Source of the DNA: Clavulina sp. PMI_390
Lineage: Eukaryota > Basidiomycota > Agaricomycetes > Cantharellales > Hydnaceae
Assembly: GCA_015039315.1 (NCBI GenBank)
Contig: WIDE01000129.1
Coordinates: forward strand, 10,891 to 74,890
DNA length: 64,000 bases
Reading direction: 5' to 3'
The notes under the pieces: generated by a model
Told to the model about the DNA's origin: nothing
The model's input: the letters and a program-made list of their open reading frames with translations, nothing else
Databases searched by the model: none
Shown here: in pieces, positions 1-10,951 of the stretch
Numbering within the stretch: the first letter of the stretch is position 1
Layout: each line of letters begins with the position of its first letter
Program-made: the position numbers and the translations under genes

Positions 1-31
1 CACATATAATGACATCTAAACATCAGGCTGT

Positions 32-1659
32 TTAGGTACTAGCCTTGAAGTGTCTGGAAGTAGTTCTCCTCTGTGCAGGGGGAACTGAAGCTGCTGGGGT
101 AGACGACAATGCAGTCTAGTGATGCATGGAATCGTCATCACAATTGGGTAAAATACGGAATGAGTCAACGCTAGATTTGCTCACCTTCTGACGTTTTGAT
201 CGTCGAGATGAATTTTGTTCTAGTCCAGCTTCGGTGTCCTCGTCCACACCTGCAGCCTTTCTCTTCCGCTTTGTCTGTGGGATCCGTGAGATGAGGTAGA
301 AGTATTAGAGGAAGGCAACCCTCGCATACCTTGATGATCTTCACGGGCGGAGTAGGCTCACGGGCCACTTCGTCTGGAGGTTCACTTAACTCTGAAGCGC
401 TATCGTCCGCGCTAGTGTCCCTAGCTGTTCCCGAAGCCCGCTTTGAGCAAGTCATTACTCGATGCATGATACGATGGAGGGGTGAAAGACGCGTACCTTG
501 TATAATTTTTGGACTTTTGGAACGATAGCAGACGTCCTCGAACCAACGGTCAAGAATTTGATAGGAGCTTTCTCGCCATTGGGCTAAACATTGTGCTTAG
601 GCATGTCGTTCTGGGATCAATGATGCATATGGTACATATGGTACTCACCAGTATGATATGAGGATCTTTGCCTTTTCCCTTGCCCTGAAATACCAATAAT
701 AAGGAGCGTGAACTGGGATGAATGCACGGTGACCGTACTTACCCAGCGATGCTTGAATAGCCACCCTTCCGGGAACTGGGCTGAATCCGCATCCACACCT
801 ACAGCTGTCTCACAAACATATTTGATCTTCTCGTGTAATCGAGTCAGGACGTCCTCTCCTAGGACATTCGGCTTCTGTTCTGGGTGTATCCTCGAATGGA
901 ATAACACCTCGTCCGCGATCCAGTTCCCAACCCCTGCGCTAAACGACTGGTCAAGAAGAAGCGACTTGATGACGCAATTTTTCTTCTTTACGGCCTCAAT
1001 AAACTCAGAGACAGGAGGCATGGAGAGAATTGGGTCGAACCCAAGATTCGAGATGGGAGGTTCAGTGAGGGGGTCCACACATAACCGGATACGACCTAGA
1101 CGTCGCGCGTCGACAAAGACTACTTCCGGTGGATCCACGCCCTCAGGGTCGCTCGGCAGAGCTGACAGCCGTAGAATGAACTTCATGAAGCGAGGAGGCC
1201 AGGAGGTGTCCACTTTCTTGGGCGAGCTGCTGTAGAAAGCGGGATTTGTCCCCTTGATGTAGACATTCCCCGTCATTCCGAGACTAATAAGAGCCATAGC
1301 GGAGAATGCGTCAGGGTATACTTCAGAAATCAAGCAAGGGGAACTCAACTGCATAACGGGGTGTCGGCCTTCGCCATCAAGCCTCACATAGAAAACTTTA
1401 CCGAATCTTCCGGCCTCTAATATACTTCTACCGGTCATTTCCTCCTCCTAAAGGGGTATCCGACATTCATGTTAGGAGATGCGCGCTGTAACTAAGCCTA
1501 CAACCTAGTCGAATGAGCCAAACTTACAAACTGTTTATTATCGATTCCGTCACAGTACACAATGGAGTCCTCGGTCGAAATCACCTTCTCGACTCTCCTA
1601 CCAAGCGCAGTTCGCTTCAAGATGTTCACAACACGGTTAACTTCAGGGAGCTCAGGCAT
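32..1659 (-). CDS. Formamidopyrimidine-DNA glycosylase (Fpg/MutM), fungal type
   Basis: Base-excision-repair bifunctional DNA glycosylase/AP lyase. Seven exons: 1528-1659, 743-1447, 649-684, 497-583, 330-440, 185-274 and 32-115. They sum to 414 residues, all with GT-AG introns. The protein begins MPELPEV, the Fpg signature in which Pro2 is the nucleophile and Glu3 is catalytic. Exon 2 carries the H2TH region (QSFSAGVGNWIADEVL). The KGKGK turn after HRW and the TVGSRTSAIVPKVQK stretch in exon 4 match the zincless finger of plant and fungal MutM proteins, which replaces the bacterial C-terminal zinc finger. The last ~100 residues are basic and disordered, with KRKRK and RRSKRQK stretches that suggest nuclear targeting. 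The start is fixed by the N-terminal catalytic Pro. It is divergent from DRG2 with 138 bp between the start codons. Confidence 0.93.
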
Positions 1660-1797
1660 GACTATGACGGAGTTTGCAATTATTTGCGTCGGCGCAACGA
1701 ATCGGAGCCTTCACCTCTGCCCACGATCGTGTCCTGTCAACGTCGCATCGACTCGGAAATAAACATATTTTGCTGCTGAAACTTACTTAGATTCAAG
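1660..1797. promoter_or_regulatory. Short divergent promoter between Fpg and DRG2
   Basis: Only 138 bp separate the start codon of the Fpg gene (minus strand) from that of DRG2 (plus strand). Both 5' leaders and both promoters must fit here or overlap the genes. No clear TATA box is visible. A bidirectional promoter is inferred from the spacing alone. Confidence 0.5.
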
Positions 1798-4177
1798 ATG
1801 GGCGTCCTAGAGAAGGTTCCTATGCCACATTATTATTATTCGTTACTTGCTGCTCATAATCTCGATTATGTAGATCAAGCAAATTGAAGGCATGGTTCAA
1901 TATCACTAGCCTCCAAGGTCGAGCTAACGAATTGGGTTGTCATTGCTATGGCCATGCAGAGGAAATGGCGAGGAGTGCGTGATTCTGCATGTTCTATGTA
2001 TGAAGGCCAACTTACCATGATTGGCCAGCCCAGAAGAATAAGGCAACAGAATAGTCAGTACATATATGCACCCTTCTTCGTACCGACCACTGATTCTCTC
2101 CGTCTCGATTTTACCATTACTATATCTGAAGCCATCTGGGTCTCCTCAAAGCGAAGCTTGCGCGATATCGCCAGCAGCTACTTGAACCTAGCTCCAAAGG
2201 CGGGAAGCCAGGCGAGGGTTTCGATGTACAGAAAAGCGGAGGTGCGTTTCGTGCTCTCTCTCACCTTGGCTCGCCGTTCTGCGTTCATTTGTTCAACCGT
2301 ACTCATCTCCGACGGGCAGATGCTCGGGTCGCCCTAATTGGGTTCCCCTCGGTGGGCAAGTCGACGTTCCTGTCAAAGATGACCAAAACCGTCTCCGAAG
2401 CAGCGGCTTACGAATTCACTACTCTGACGGCCATCCCCGTGCGTTAACCTAGCCTTTCATCTTGAGTATCAAATCTTGACAGGTTTGCCTCTTCGCTCCC
2501 AGGGCGTGCTCGAGTATCAAGGTGCTCGTATCCAGTTACTGGATCTTCCGGTGAGGCGCTTTCGATCTTTTGCTCAGAGTAGCGCTGACATGGCCGTGCT
2601 CCGCCGTACCTCCTCAGGGAATCGTCGAAGGAGCGAGCCAAGGCCGCGGCCGTGGCCGTCAGGTCGTTGGTGTTGCAAAAAGCGCTGATTTGATTATCAT
2701 GATGATTGATGCAACCAAGACCCTGGAGCAGAGGCGTCTCCTTGAAATTGAGTTGGACGCTGTCGGAATAAGACTGAACAAACAGAAACCAGACGGTAAG
2801 ACGGATTCAATCTCTTCACATGATAACTTTCGAGAATATGGATGATCAATTGCGATGACGACCACTCAAACGTTGCCATAGTGGTGTTCAAGCAAAAATC
2901 TGGTGGTGGGGTGAGCAAGTGGCGGCTGGCCGTTCTGAATTAGCACATGCTGATACAGCAGCTTTTTCTCGATAGATCACCGTGAGTAGCGCGTGTCAGG
3001 CACATTTACCATCCTGGAACGCTTCGGCTAAAGTTTGGGTTCCACAGATTAATACGACCGTGAAGCTCACGAAAATGGACGAGAAAACGGTTCGGACCGT
3101 GCTGTCAGGGTACAAAATCCACAATTGCGAAGTGATGATTCGAGAGGATGTCAGTTTCGTGTTCAATACTCATAGCTTATCCAGTCCTTTGACATTGCCT
3201 TTTACACAGATAACAGTTGATGAGTTCATCGACGTTCTGCTGGGAACAAGGAAATACCTTCCGTGCCTTTATGTGCTCAACAAAATCGATGGAATTAGCC
3301 TAGAGGAATGCGACCGGCTGGCGCACCTCGACCATCATGTTGTGATCAGCTGTGAGATGGACCTCAAGTGAGCCTGTCCTTTCACACCATATAGAAACGG
3401 TGCTCCACGTACTAACCGCGCGTTCTCAGTCTGGATTATCTGATGGAGCGAATTTGGGAGGTCGGTTCTCGACTGTGTTACCTGCGGATCATCTTTTTTG
3501 AGCGGTCATTGCTCATCAACGGGTGAATATAGGAATTGAGCCTCGTGAAGGTTTACACCAAAAAGCGCGGTGCACATCCAGACCTCGAGGACCCGATCTG
3601 TCTCAGAAAAGGTTCTACTATTGAAGTACGTCTTTGTTATTGAATCACGGAGAACTGGCCTCGTGTTTTCTCTCAATCGACTATTCAAAACGCCGGATCC
3701 CTGCCGCGCGCTCATCATTTACTGTATATCCTAGGACGTCTGCCATGGAATCCACCGAAGCCTCGCGGCGAACTTCAAGTACGCTTTGGTATGGTGCGTG
3801 TCATTCGTGTTGCTCGGGCTTGCCTTACTCTCAATGATTCTGATCCGTGAATTGCTCTCCGTCTTTGTCGTGCATGCCCCATGCAGGGGGAAATCGTCCA
3901 AGTTCGCTCCACATGCGCAAAAGGTGAGGTTCTCTCCGGGCTCTTGCTCATCTGCTTCACGGCCCTTTGGCTACAGTATTGCCGGCATTGTTCCGTATCC
4001 CGATTGCATCCGATCTCCTCGGGAATGAGTTACTTATCCCTCTCTTCTCTCCGTTTTGCGTAGGTTGGGTTGAACCACCTGGTTGCAGATGAAGATGTCG
4101 TTAGTAGTGAGTGCTTCCATCTCCCACTCTACGGGGTGGCTTCACTGACACCATATGGGGAAGTCTTCACAAAATAA
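1798..4177 (+). CDS. Developmentally regulated GTP-binding protein 2 (DRG2 / Rbg2 type)
   Basis: Cytosolic OBG/DRG-family GTPase associated with translation; Rbg2 works with Gir2 in yeast. The spliced protein is 366 residues, against about 364 for DRG2 in other eukaryotes. It shows the G1 motif GFPSVGKST, the DRG-specific [10 protein letters not shown] segment, G3 DLPG, the GRGRGRQV loop, G4 NKID, and a C-terminal TGS domain ending near DEDVVSIFTK. I place 18 exons: 1798-1815, 1874-1889, 1960-1974, 2029-2053, 2132-2241, 2320-2438, 2503-2550, 2618-2795, 2882-2910, 2976-2981, 3048-3149, 3210-3367, 3430-3460, 3533-3625, 3735-3793, 3887-3923, 4064-4106 and 4164-4177. Exon 10 is only 6 nt. Intron 2 appears to use a GC donor. 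The exon phases all agree and the whole family alignment is continuous, so the model is strong despite its fragmentation. Confidence 0.93.
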
Positions 4178-5339
4178 GCTACCACTAGAAGCTGTCGACC
4201 TTGCTTCAGCATAGCTCCTTCCATTGGGAACGATCGAAACTTCTGTCATAAACTGCACAATCCTCTCGAAGATTGTCTCTGTCGATCTATTTAATCTCTT
4301 GGTGTCTGGTGATTCACCACTGTATGCCTCATTGCTAGGTGACAGAACTACCCTGTTTCTAACACTGATTGCTACTTGCTGTACTGTTAATCAATCTTGT
4401 GCAGTCCTCTGCTTCTCGATGTGTTGTGTCGGTTGACAGAAGTACCACTTGAGCTTCAGCCTATAAAGTTGTGACCCAGAGGCTGTGGGCACGATAATTA
4501 GAACAGCATTTCATTGACATTCCAGCGATAGCGATAAGATCTAGTTATTATATTGCATACATCTACCACTCGGCAACTATGAGTGTGCGCATAAGGATCT
4601 ACCACATGGCATGTGGGGACCACACTGCCTCATTGATTGTGTGGAGCTAGAACACCCTAGCGAGCTAATAGAGATCTGCAATTGACGGGCGTAAAGATTT
4701 CATTAAGGAACAGCTTGGAAGCTCGTGAAACCATACGAGGGGGCCAAATACAAAAGACCCTATTGGCCAACTCGTATAGAGTGGCAGTACGTAAAGACGG
4801 GAAGATCGTTAACTTGAAGGAGTGGTCGTAATGGCAGAGTCAGACTAGTACGGAAAAAAATGTGGACGAAATGAGAACCTGAAGTGGTGGTGCGAGTAGT
4901 CCGTTCGGCGCAGGTCAATGCTAGGAGGATAAATAACAGACAGGGGGCAAACAGGAAGATGATTGAAAGTTGAACTGTGAAGCAGAATGAACAAATCAAC
5001 TGGAAATAATTTCTCGGAAAGAATAATATTTTCGCAGCACAGGCGTAGGGCATTAACTTGAAGCAAATAACTTGGAGGCAGATGCGAGATTCCGGTCTCA
5101 AGCTAGCTGGATGAGAAGGCACAGAAAATAGAGGGGCCCACAGTCGAGTGGGACACAGCTCAGGAGCTGTGGATAGAACGAGCCGGCGTGAAGACATCAA
5201 GTCATAACAACAATCCTGGGGCGCTCATCGAGAGCGTCGTTTTTTATACATGGACGAGAGGCGCTCGCAATCTCTAAGCTCAAGTCATCTATTGTTCACT
5301 TCATTAGAATCTCGTCTAGGTATGAGTGGATTTAGGTAC
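4178..5339. other. Intergenic region, no gene recognised
   Basis: Convergent 3' flank between DRG2 and the NFKBIL1-like gene. A minus-strand open frame at 4760-5200 has a Phe/Leu/Cys-rich translation with no recognisable domain, and I do not call it. A possible extra 3' exon of the NFKBIL1-like gene lies near 5230-5275; see that entry. Otherwise nothing is seen. Confidence 0.5.
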
Positions 5340-6997
5340 TCACAGTAGACTGTTGCATTGCGAGAGAGCCTCGTTAAGGCAGCGGACAACGCTGTTCATT
5401 GCTGAGCGGACCTGTTCACGGTCGCTCTCGCGCACTCGATGGAGCCATCGACCTTCAAAACGATCCGGATGGAAGCGAAGCAGCTGTTCACGAAGGCGTT
5501 GTCGCGGTTGCTTGGAGGAAGAGTGCAGAGGAGAGAGAATGAAGCTCTTGATGGCTTCGTTGGTAATGTCGTCAGAAGAACGTGGCTGCCATTCGGTGGG
5601 CCACGGAATGCTTGCGAAGGAAAGCTCTGCCGTAGTGGACGAAGATGCAGCACTGCGCCAACGCTCCTCATACCGATCCCATGCGTCACGCGTGTGTTGA
5701 CGCTGAGTTTCTTCCTTCCGAGCCCGGTCGGAGTCACGCAGTCTTCGCTCCTCGTCCCTTTTACGCTCGACTTCAGCGCGAAGGCGACGGTATTCTGCAG
5801 CAGCTTGCTCAGCAGCAGCTTTTGCCGCGTTCTTCCGTCGCAGCCGTTCCTCATCGGCCCTTCGGGCAGCGGCGATCTCAGCATCTAGAGCACGGCGCCT
5901 CGCCTCTGCCATCTCGGCGTCACGACGCTCCCGTTCGCGCTGAACCTCCGCGGCTTGGCGGGCCGCGGCGAGATCTCGTTGGTGTTCGATCTCCGCCTGC
6001 TTTTGACGTAATTCCCTCTCTCGTTGTGTCTCACCAAAGGGGTCCTCTGGCATCGAGGCCCAGAATGTCCGGGGAGGACTGGGAGCAGCAGGGGCAGAGC
6101 GTGAAAGGTATGGGCTGCCAGAGGGACTTGAAGCAGCTGAGGGGATGGGAATAGGACGAGCGGACTCGGGAGACTCGGCCAGTGGGAATGTACCACTGAA
6201 GGGAGTCGGTGGAACCGCAAATGGCATGGGTGCTTCCGGAGTAATTGGAGTCTTCATGGGGGTAGGAATGGATTTGGTCCGTGTGAGTATAGGCCTGCTA
6301 GTAGGCGTCGAAACACGAGGGAGGGGGGCAGTAGAAGACCTAATTAATAACGAGACATTTCAGCTCCCCCTAATTTTCGTCGATGCATACAGCGTTAGAT
6401 CGCACTGTCGATTTGACAATCACTTACCGACGCGGCTTGGGAAGAGGCGATCTGTCGGGTTTGGGGCTGGGGGTATAGCGCTCTTGCGCTGCCCATTTTG
6501 GGGTCGCCGATCCAAGATTAGTGTCGACGGAGAGGTTAATAGAGACTTTGGTCGCCGCAGGCGATGCTTTGATGCCCGTCATAACAGAGGGGCGAGATTC
6601 AGTCGCGGACCGCCAGCGGCGCTGCTGAACATTGTCCTGCGATTTCTCGTATCTCGCCCAGCGAGTCTCGTTTGTCGCAGTCTTGGCGTCGTAATATTGC
6701 GTCCAAGCATCGACCCATGCAGTCTTGCTCTCGTCATAGCCCTTCCAACCAGCTGAGTCTGGGGTGCGCGCTCTCCGCTCACCAGCGCTGTGAGGGCTGT
6801 CACTTGCAGGGGAGGGGCGCATGCCGAGGATAGCCTCCCAGGCAAGGCGCGAAGTGACGGCGGAATCGATCTCAAACAGCTTGGCGAACGTGATCGAGCG
6901 TCCAGGGCAGATTAGCCACCGGACGACGTTGTCAGTGCAAAGCACGAAAGAGTGTGCGACGGTGTGGGGATGGACTTGGGGGGCGAAGAAAGGCTGA
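5340..6997 (-). CDS. NFKBIL1-like protein (IPWP / HPDRF C-terminal domain, coiled coil)
   Basis: Two exons are clear, 6428-6997 and 5340-6339, joined by a GT-AG intron in matching phase. The C-terminal third resembles the tail of NF-kappa-B inhibitor-like protein 1: a YEERW segment, an IPWP motif, then a J-domain-like helix with LRFHPDRF and a final helix with VVRCLNEAL. A ~130-residue Ala/Arg/Glu-rich helical segment (about 6080 down to 5690) looks like a coiled coil. The N-terminal part is Ser/Pro-rich, and no ankyrin repeats are seen. The first coding exon is unresolved; one option is a 5-nt start exon ATGAG at 7106-7110 spliced to 6997. The stop TGA at 5340-5342 sits inside a good donor (GTGAGT), so a further 3' exon giving a longer C terminus is possible. 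The family is linked to mRNA splicing in animals; a role here is inference. Confidence 0.7.
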
Positions 6998-9262
6998 CTA
7001 GAGAGTGAGAGAGAGAGACGAGACCTATACTTTAGTTGACCATCAAAGTACAGAGTCGTGGCATTGAGGCAGCAAATCCTTCATTTGGGTTCCTCAGCAG
7101 CCAACCTCATGGTTTCTTCTCATTTTGGCCGTTCATGTTCGCGAAGTGTCTGGTTTTCTCCGGTGCGGCTGACACAGAGTAGAACGCGAGGTGGCAGAAA
7201 CTACAGAAAGGGACGGTCGGACTCCCAGGAGATGATCTCGCGCCGGAAGCTCTGTCGAGGCCAGAGTGTGGAGTGAAGAAAACGTGGTCGCGTATGATAG
7301 CCTTACGGGTGTAACGGTGGCACCCACCAGGGTGAGGTCATGGCCATCAGCATCTCATCACTGCGAGCCCGCTGCGCCAAGTAGGCAGCCGTAAGGAAGA
7401 CGGAAAAGACGAGCTATCATGGGACCTCTCAACAAAGACGGAGAGACTGTTGTATTGCAAAAGTTTTGGCTGGAGAGGAGGGGAGACCGTGCGAAAACCA
7501 CAAAAGCTCGTCACGTGCAGCTTTTTGTTGCATTGTTTGAACTTTTTCAAGCACGCCTGCTTGCGTCGTGGACACTCTCAGAGTCCGTTCTGCGATTGCC
7601 ACTCTGCGCTCAACATGATGCAAAGGGTATAAGAGCATGGCTTGGAAGAATCTTGCGCTCAATTAAGCCGGAACCTCTCCGTCCAGTCGTCAAGACTGAC
7701 TTGGTCTGTGTTTGACTATGTAGCCCATACATCCCCCTCGTATTAGCTCTATCGTATTCTCTGATACTATTTCAATCGATTTCGTCGGATCATACAATGG
7801 ATCTCACCTCTCTTGCCGAGTTGCATGGCGCTAGTATGCACTACTATTCACCCCAACAACTACCCAACCCCTCAACTTTGAGCGCCCCTTGCGCGCCCCT
7901 TGCAAATCAACTGAAAGGCTATGATTCGCTGGATTGCCGGTAAATGGGGTATTTCTCGGCCAGAGCATCCCATTTGCTTCCCACTTCTTGGAGAGCAGCA
8001 CACATAAAGTGGCAGAACGCCCCAAAGGCCAACCCAACCCTCAAGGCGAGTTCCCCTGCCACTCCTCCAGTAAAATCAGGGCGGAACTAGTCCCTTTAAG
8101 TTCCTGGATTGACGTGGAGTAAGCTTTCCGTACACTGCCTCACCACACTTGAGATCCTAGATGCGCTGCGCACCATTCAACGGATTGCCTCGTCCACGGC
8201 GTCGACCGAAATATCACACCAACCGTTATGACATCTGCCGTACCGTATGATGAATTAAATCATTCATTGTGTAGAGACGAGCGACGGCAATCATAATCTT
8301 GGAAGGTTTTGGAAGGTGAGACCAGCAACGTGTTGTGCTCTTGGGAAGTGGGGTAAGACGATCGGTTTGCTTCATTCCCCGCGCTCCAAACGGACCCCGT
8401 CTGTAGCGGATGACGTTGAGCTTGTTTCGCCTGATGAGCGAAGGAGGTGCGGTCGAGAAATAGAGGGTATTCTGCTAGACAGCATACAATTGGGCGGTCC
8501 CATCATTATCCTCACCTCTCCATCATTGAGCACAAACCTTCTAGTATCACCACCTGCATCATAATGTGGTCATAGTAGGAAAATAGCCTCTTGGAGCGAT
8601 GCCTAACCGATTGAAGAATCGGACTCTCCTACACACGTTCAGATGGTTTATAGTAATGTGGAAGGATCGTCATTAGTGGATCTGAATCGCCGACACACCA
8701 TTTCATTTTCTTGGGTATTGTATACGTCATCTCAACGCTTACACACGCTCTCCACAATTGACAGGTCCCTAGTTTGGAAATACACGAGGAAAGGCGCGCG
8801 ACGTCTGCAAGGTCGGTGAAACAGGCCGAATCCACGAGGTTCATAAGCGTGCGACGGATTACAGCATCCCGGGCCGCGATTTGGCATCACAGCCGTTGTC
8901 CAACGTGTAGAGCTCGGGAATTATAATGAAAGCTACGAGGAGACGAACGTCGGTGGACTTGGAGCAAGGGTGTTGATCCAGACATGTTCCCACCGATCTG
9001 TTGGAAATTCTAGTTCGGTCCAAGGATATTAGTACGTGGGGCGCCGCGGACCTAGTGCCACTGCTTCATGAATCCAGCCGTCGAAAGAAAAAGGTGATGG
9101 AGAGAGGGGAGGCGTAGATCGATCGTGATTGCGAAAGATGACAGGAATCGGGGAGCCTGGATATCATCAGACCCTTTTTCAGAGGTAATTTCACGCCTGG
9201 TGCGTTTCAAATTTGGTTAAGAGATCCCACAGAAGAGGTTCCGATTATATTGACATCTCGAT
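6998..9262. other. 2.3 kb region with no recognised gene; one candidate small transcription unit
   Basis: Upstream of the NFKBIL1-like gene and downstream of the costars gene. A TATA-like element (GTATAAGA) lies near 7627. About 170 bp further on, a short frame (ATG 7797 to TAA near 7943, 48 codons) starts in a plausible position, with a possible donor at 7833. The product is not recognisable. Weak F-box-like fragments occur at 8629-8844 (-) and about 8983-9117 (+), with stops around them. A 16-nt hairpin (CCGATT-GAAG-AATCGG) lies at 8607-8622. None of this is firm. Confidence 0.4.
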
Positions 9263-9723
9263 TCACTCCTCGAGTAGCACAATGTCGACATTATCATGTG
9301 GGCCTTGCAACAGTAGCTCGCTATCATAAGCCACCACTTTTCGCTTCTTTGCGGCCTTTAGAGTTCCGACAAGAGCCTCAACTAAGATGAGTGAACAGAC
9401 ATGTCAGTCTGTGAGCCTGGTGAATGGCGCGGCCGGCCTAAATATGGTGTAGGACTCAACAAATGTTGCTCGCGTGCTGGTCACGGACAATCTTCCCGAA
9501 TTTGACAAAGTATTTCCCGTCATCGCGCTGCTCCCCAAGGCGCTTTATCTCCCCCTTTCGTACAATGATCGAGGATCGTGGAGCATACATAACAATCATC
9601 GAGCCAGGGGCCGAAAGATGAAGGAAATAAGATCGGTCAGATATTGCTAGATCTCGGCCCAAAGCCGCCCTGGAATAGTCATAACACCTTTAGCAGTACA
9701 ATCTCTTCATCGATATTGACCAT
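9263..9723 (-). CDS. Costars family protein (ABRACL-like)
   Basis: Small actin-associated protein of the costars family, a winged-helix-like fold; ABRACL in animals and costars in Dictyostelium. Three exons, 9688-9723, 9461-9554 and 9263-9381, give 82 residues, the usual length for the family (about 81). The translation starts MVNIDEEIVLLK. It continues with KRLGEQRDDGKYFVKFG, then FEALVGTLKAAKKRK, and ends in a GPHDNVDIVLLEE segment. These are the family's conserved blocks in order. The splice sites are GTGTTA...AAAG and GTTGAG...TTAG, with phases that agree. The gene is easy to miss because no exon is longer than 119 nt. Its start lies only 66 bp from the start of the divergent RnpA-like gene. 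The likely role is actin or motility regulation in the cytosol, inferred from the family. Confidence 0.9.
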
Positions 9724-9789
9724 CTTGGACAAGATGATTTTGTTTACTGTTTACCAAAGCTGACGATTATTTGACCTCTCAGCAAATGA

Positions 9790-10951
9790 ATGCGCGTCTT
9801 GGTCCGCTTCACCCTTCATCGTCCTCATCAATATGCGTCAGTTCTGGCTAGGCATCTGAGCGACGGCTCTAAGAGAACGCCCCCATCTCCTCAGCCTGTG
9901 GTGAAAAGACCACTTACTGAGTTGCAAACTCTAACAAAAGCTCTAACCAAGCTCATATCTCTTCGCGTGCGTTGATGTCTCGAAAATTTCTGGGGGGTGT
10001 TCTCTTACAAACAATTTAACCTCTTTTAGTTCAAGCATGTTCGTCCAGGGGTGGCTCTGCACCTCACTTGGCCGCCCAAGCACTGGAACCGCCGAACCTC
10101 TGTGGACCCTTCTCATGCTTCTATGACAGTCCCTGGCCGTTCGTTTCCGCACTTTCAGTCTCCTCTTTTTTCGATGCGAGCATTTCCATTCGCAGTCCTG
10201 GAGCGATTCTCATCGGAGGGCTGGCCGTTCCCTGTGAACCATGCCCAGCTAGCGAAATTTCAGCGCAACAAACGAAGGGCGCCGATGCCAATCGCGTTTG
10301 TGTTATCCAAGAAGAATGTACACTCGAGGACGGTTGTACGGACGACTATCAAGCGTCGTACGCTTGAAGTCTTGCGGTTGATTGTCACGAAGGGAGCACA
10401 TGTGAATAGTGATAGCGTCATTGTGTTCAGAGATGAAGACGTGGGTTATGAACGATGGATTATGAAAGGTTCGTTTTTTCATCTTCGACTTCCTTGTTGG
10501 TATTCCTTTTGGCGGAAGAGAACGGGTGATTGGTCGGCCGGCCGTCTTGGATGGGAGGCTTATGATGTTCTTACCTCCGTGCAGACTGGATATACATCTA
10601 TTATCCTACCCTGGAAATGTACCGTCGGCCGTTCTATGACGTTATCCCTGCGCTTAGAGATGCGCTGGAAACCATCAAGTCGCGTGCTCAGCAAATGGAG
10701 ATCAGCTGGCAGAATGTTAATATGAACCAAGGTCCATCCGGTGCTGCTTCCTCGCGAGGTAAAGATATCCCTTGGGTTATCCCCCGCATTAGCGCATCGT
10801 CATTGAGAATACCTTCATCTTATCTCTAGTTCTACCAATGCGCCGCAATGGCCCCACTAGCACTCCGAAGACCTCCGCAGGACGCCGACCTCGTACCAAC
10901 AGTGGTCATACGCCGAACTCTCAGCCACCTCCCGCAACGTCATTGAATTAA
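9790..10951 (+). CDS. Probable mitochondrial protein with bacterial RNase P protein (RnpA)-like region
   Basis: Four exons, 9790-9966, 10030-10468, 10585-10758 and 10830-10951, give 303 residues. The first ~30 residues are Arg-rich and almost free of acidic residues, with ARHLS near position 23, resembling a mitochondrial presequence and its cleavage site. Around residues 145-210 the pattern is an SKK turn, then VVRTTIKRR, then LEVLRLIV, then a strand DSVIVFRD, and later a helix DVIPALRDALETI. This follows the order of RnpA: the VSKK strand, the RNR motif helix, and the final helix. In the RNR box Thr replaces the usual Asn. The C terminus is a Ser/Pro/Thr-rich tail. The gene is divergent from the costars gene. 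The RnpA relationship rests on motif order and spacing only; it could instead be an unrelated mitochondrial RNA-binding protein. Confidence 0.62.

Noticed and set aside
708..1235. 175-codon plus-strand frame over the Fpg gene
   Set aside because: Shadow frame of Fpg exon 2 on the opposite strand.
4760..5200. 146-codon minus-strand open frame
   Set aside because: Phe/Leu/Cys-rich translation without domains, no matching exons, and it lies in the 3' flank of two converging genes.
8607..8622. Perfect hairpin CCGATT-GAAG-AATCGG resembling a tRNA-Phe anticodon arm
   Set aside because: The loop does not fit a 7-nt anticodon loop, and no D arm, T arm or acceptor stem is found around it.
8629..9117. 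F-box-like fragments on both strands (LWRACVSVEM on minus, PTDLLEILV on plus)
   Set aside because: Short, on opposite strands, interrupted by stops, and too weak to call a gene or pseudogene.
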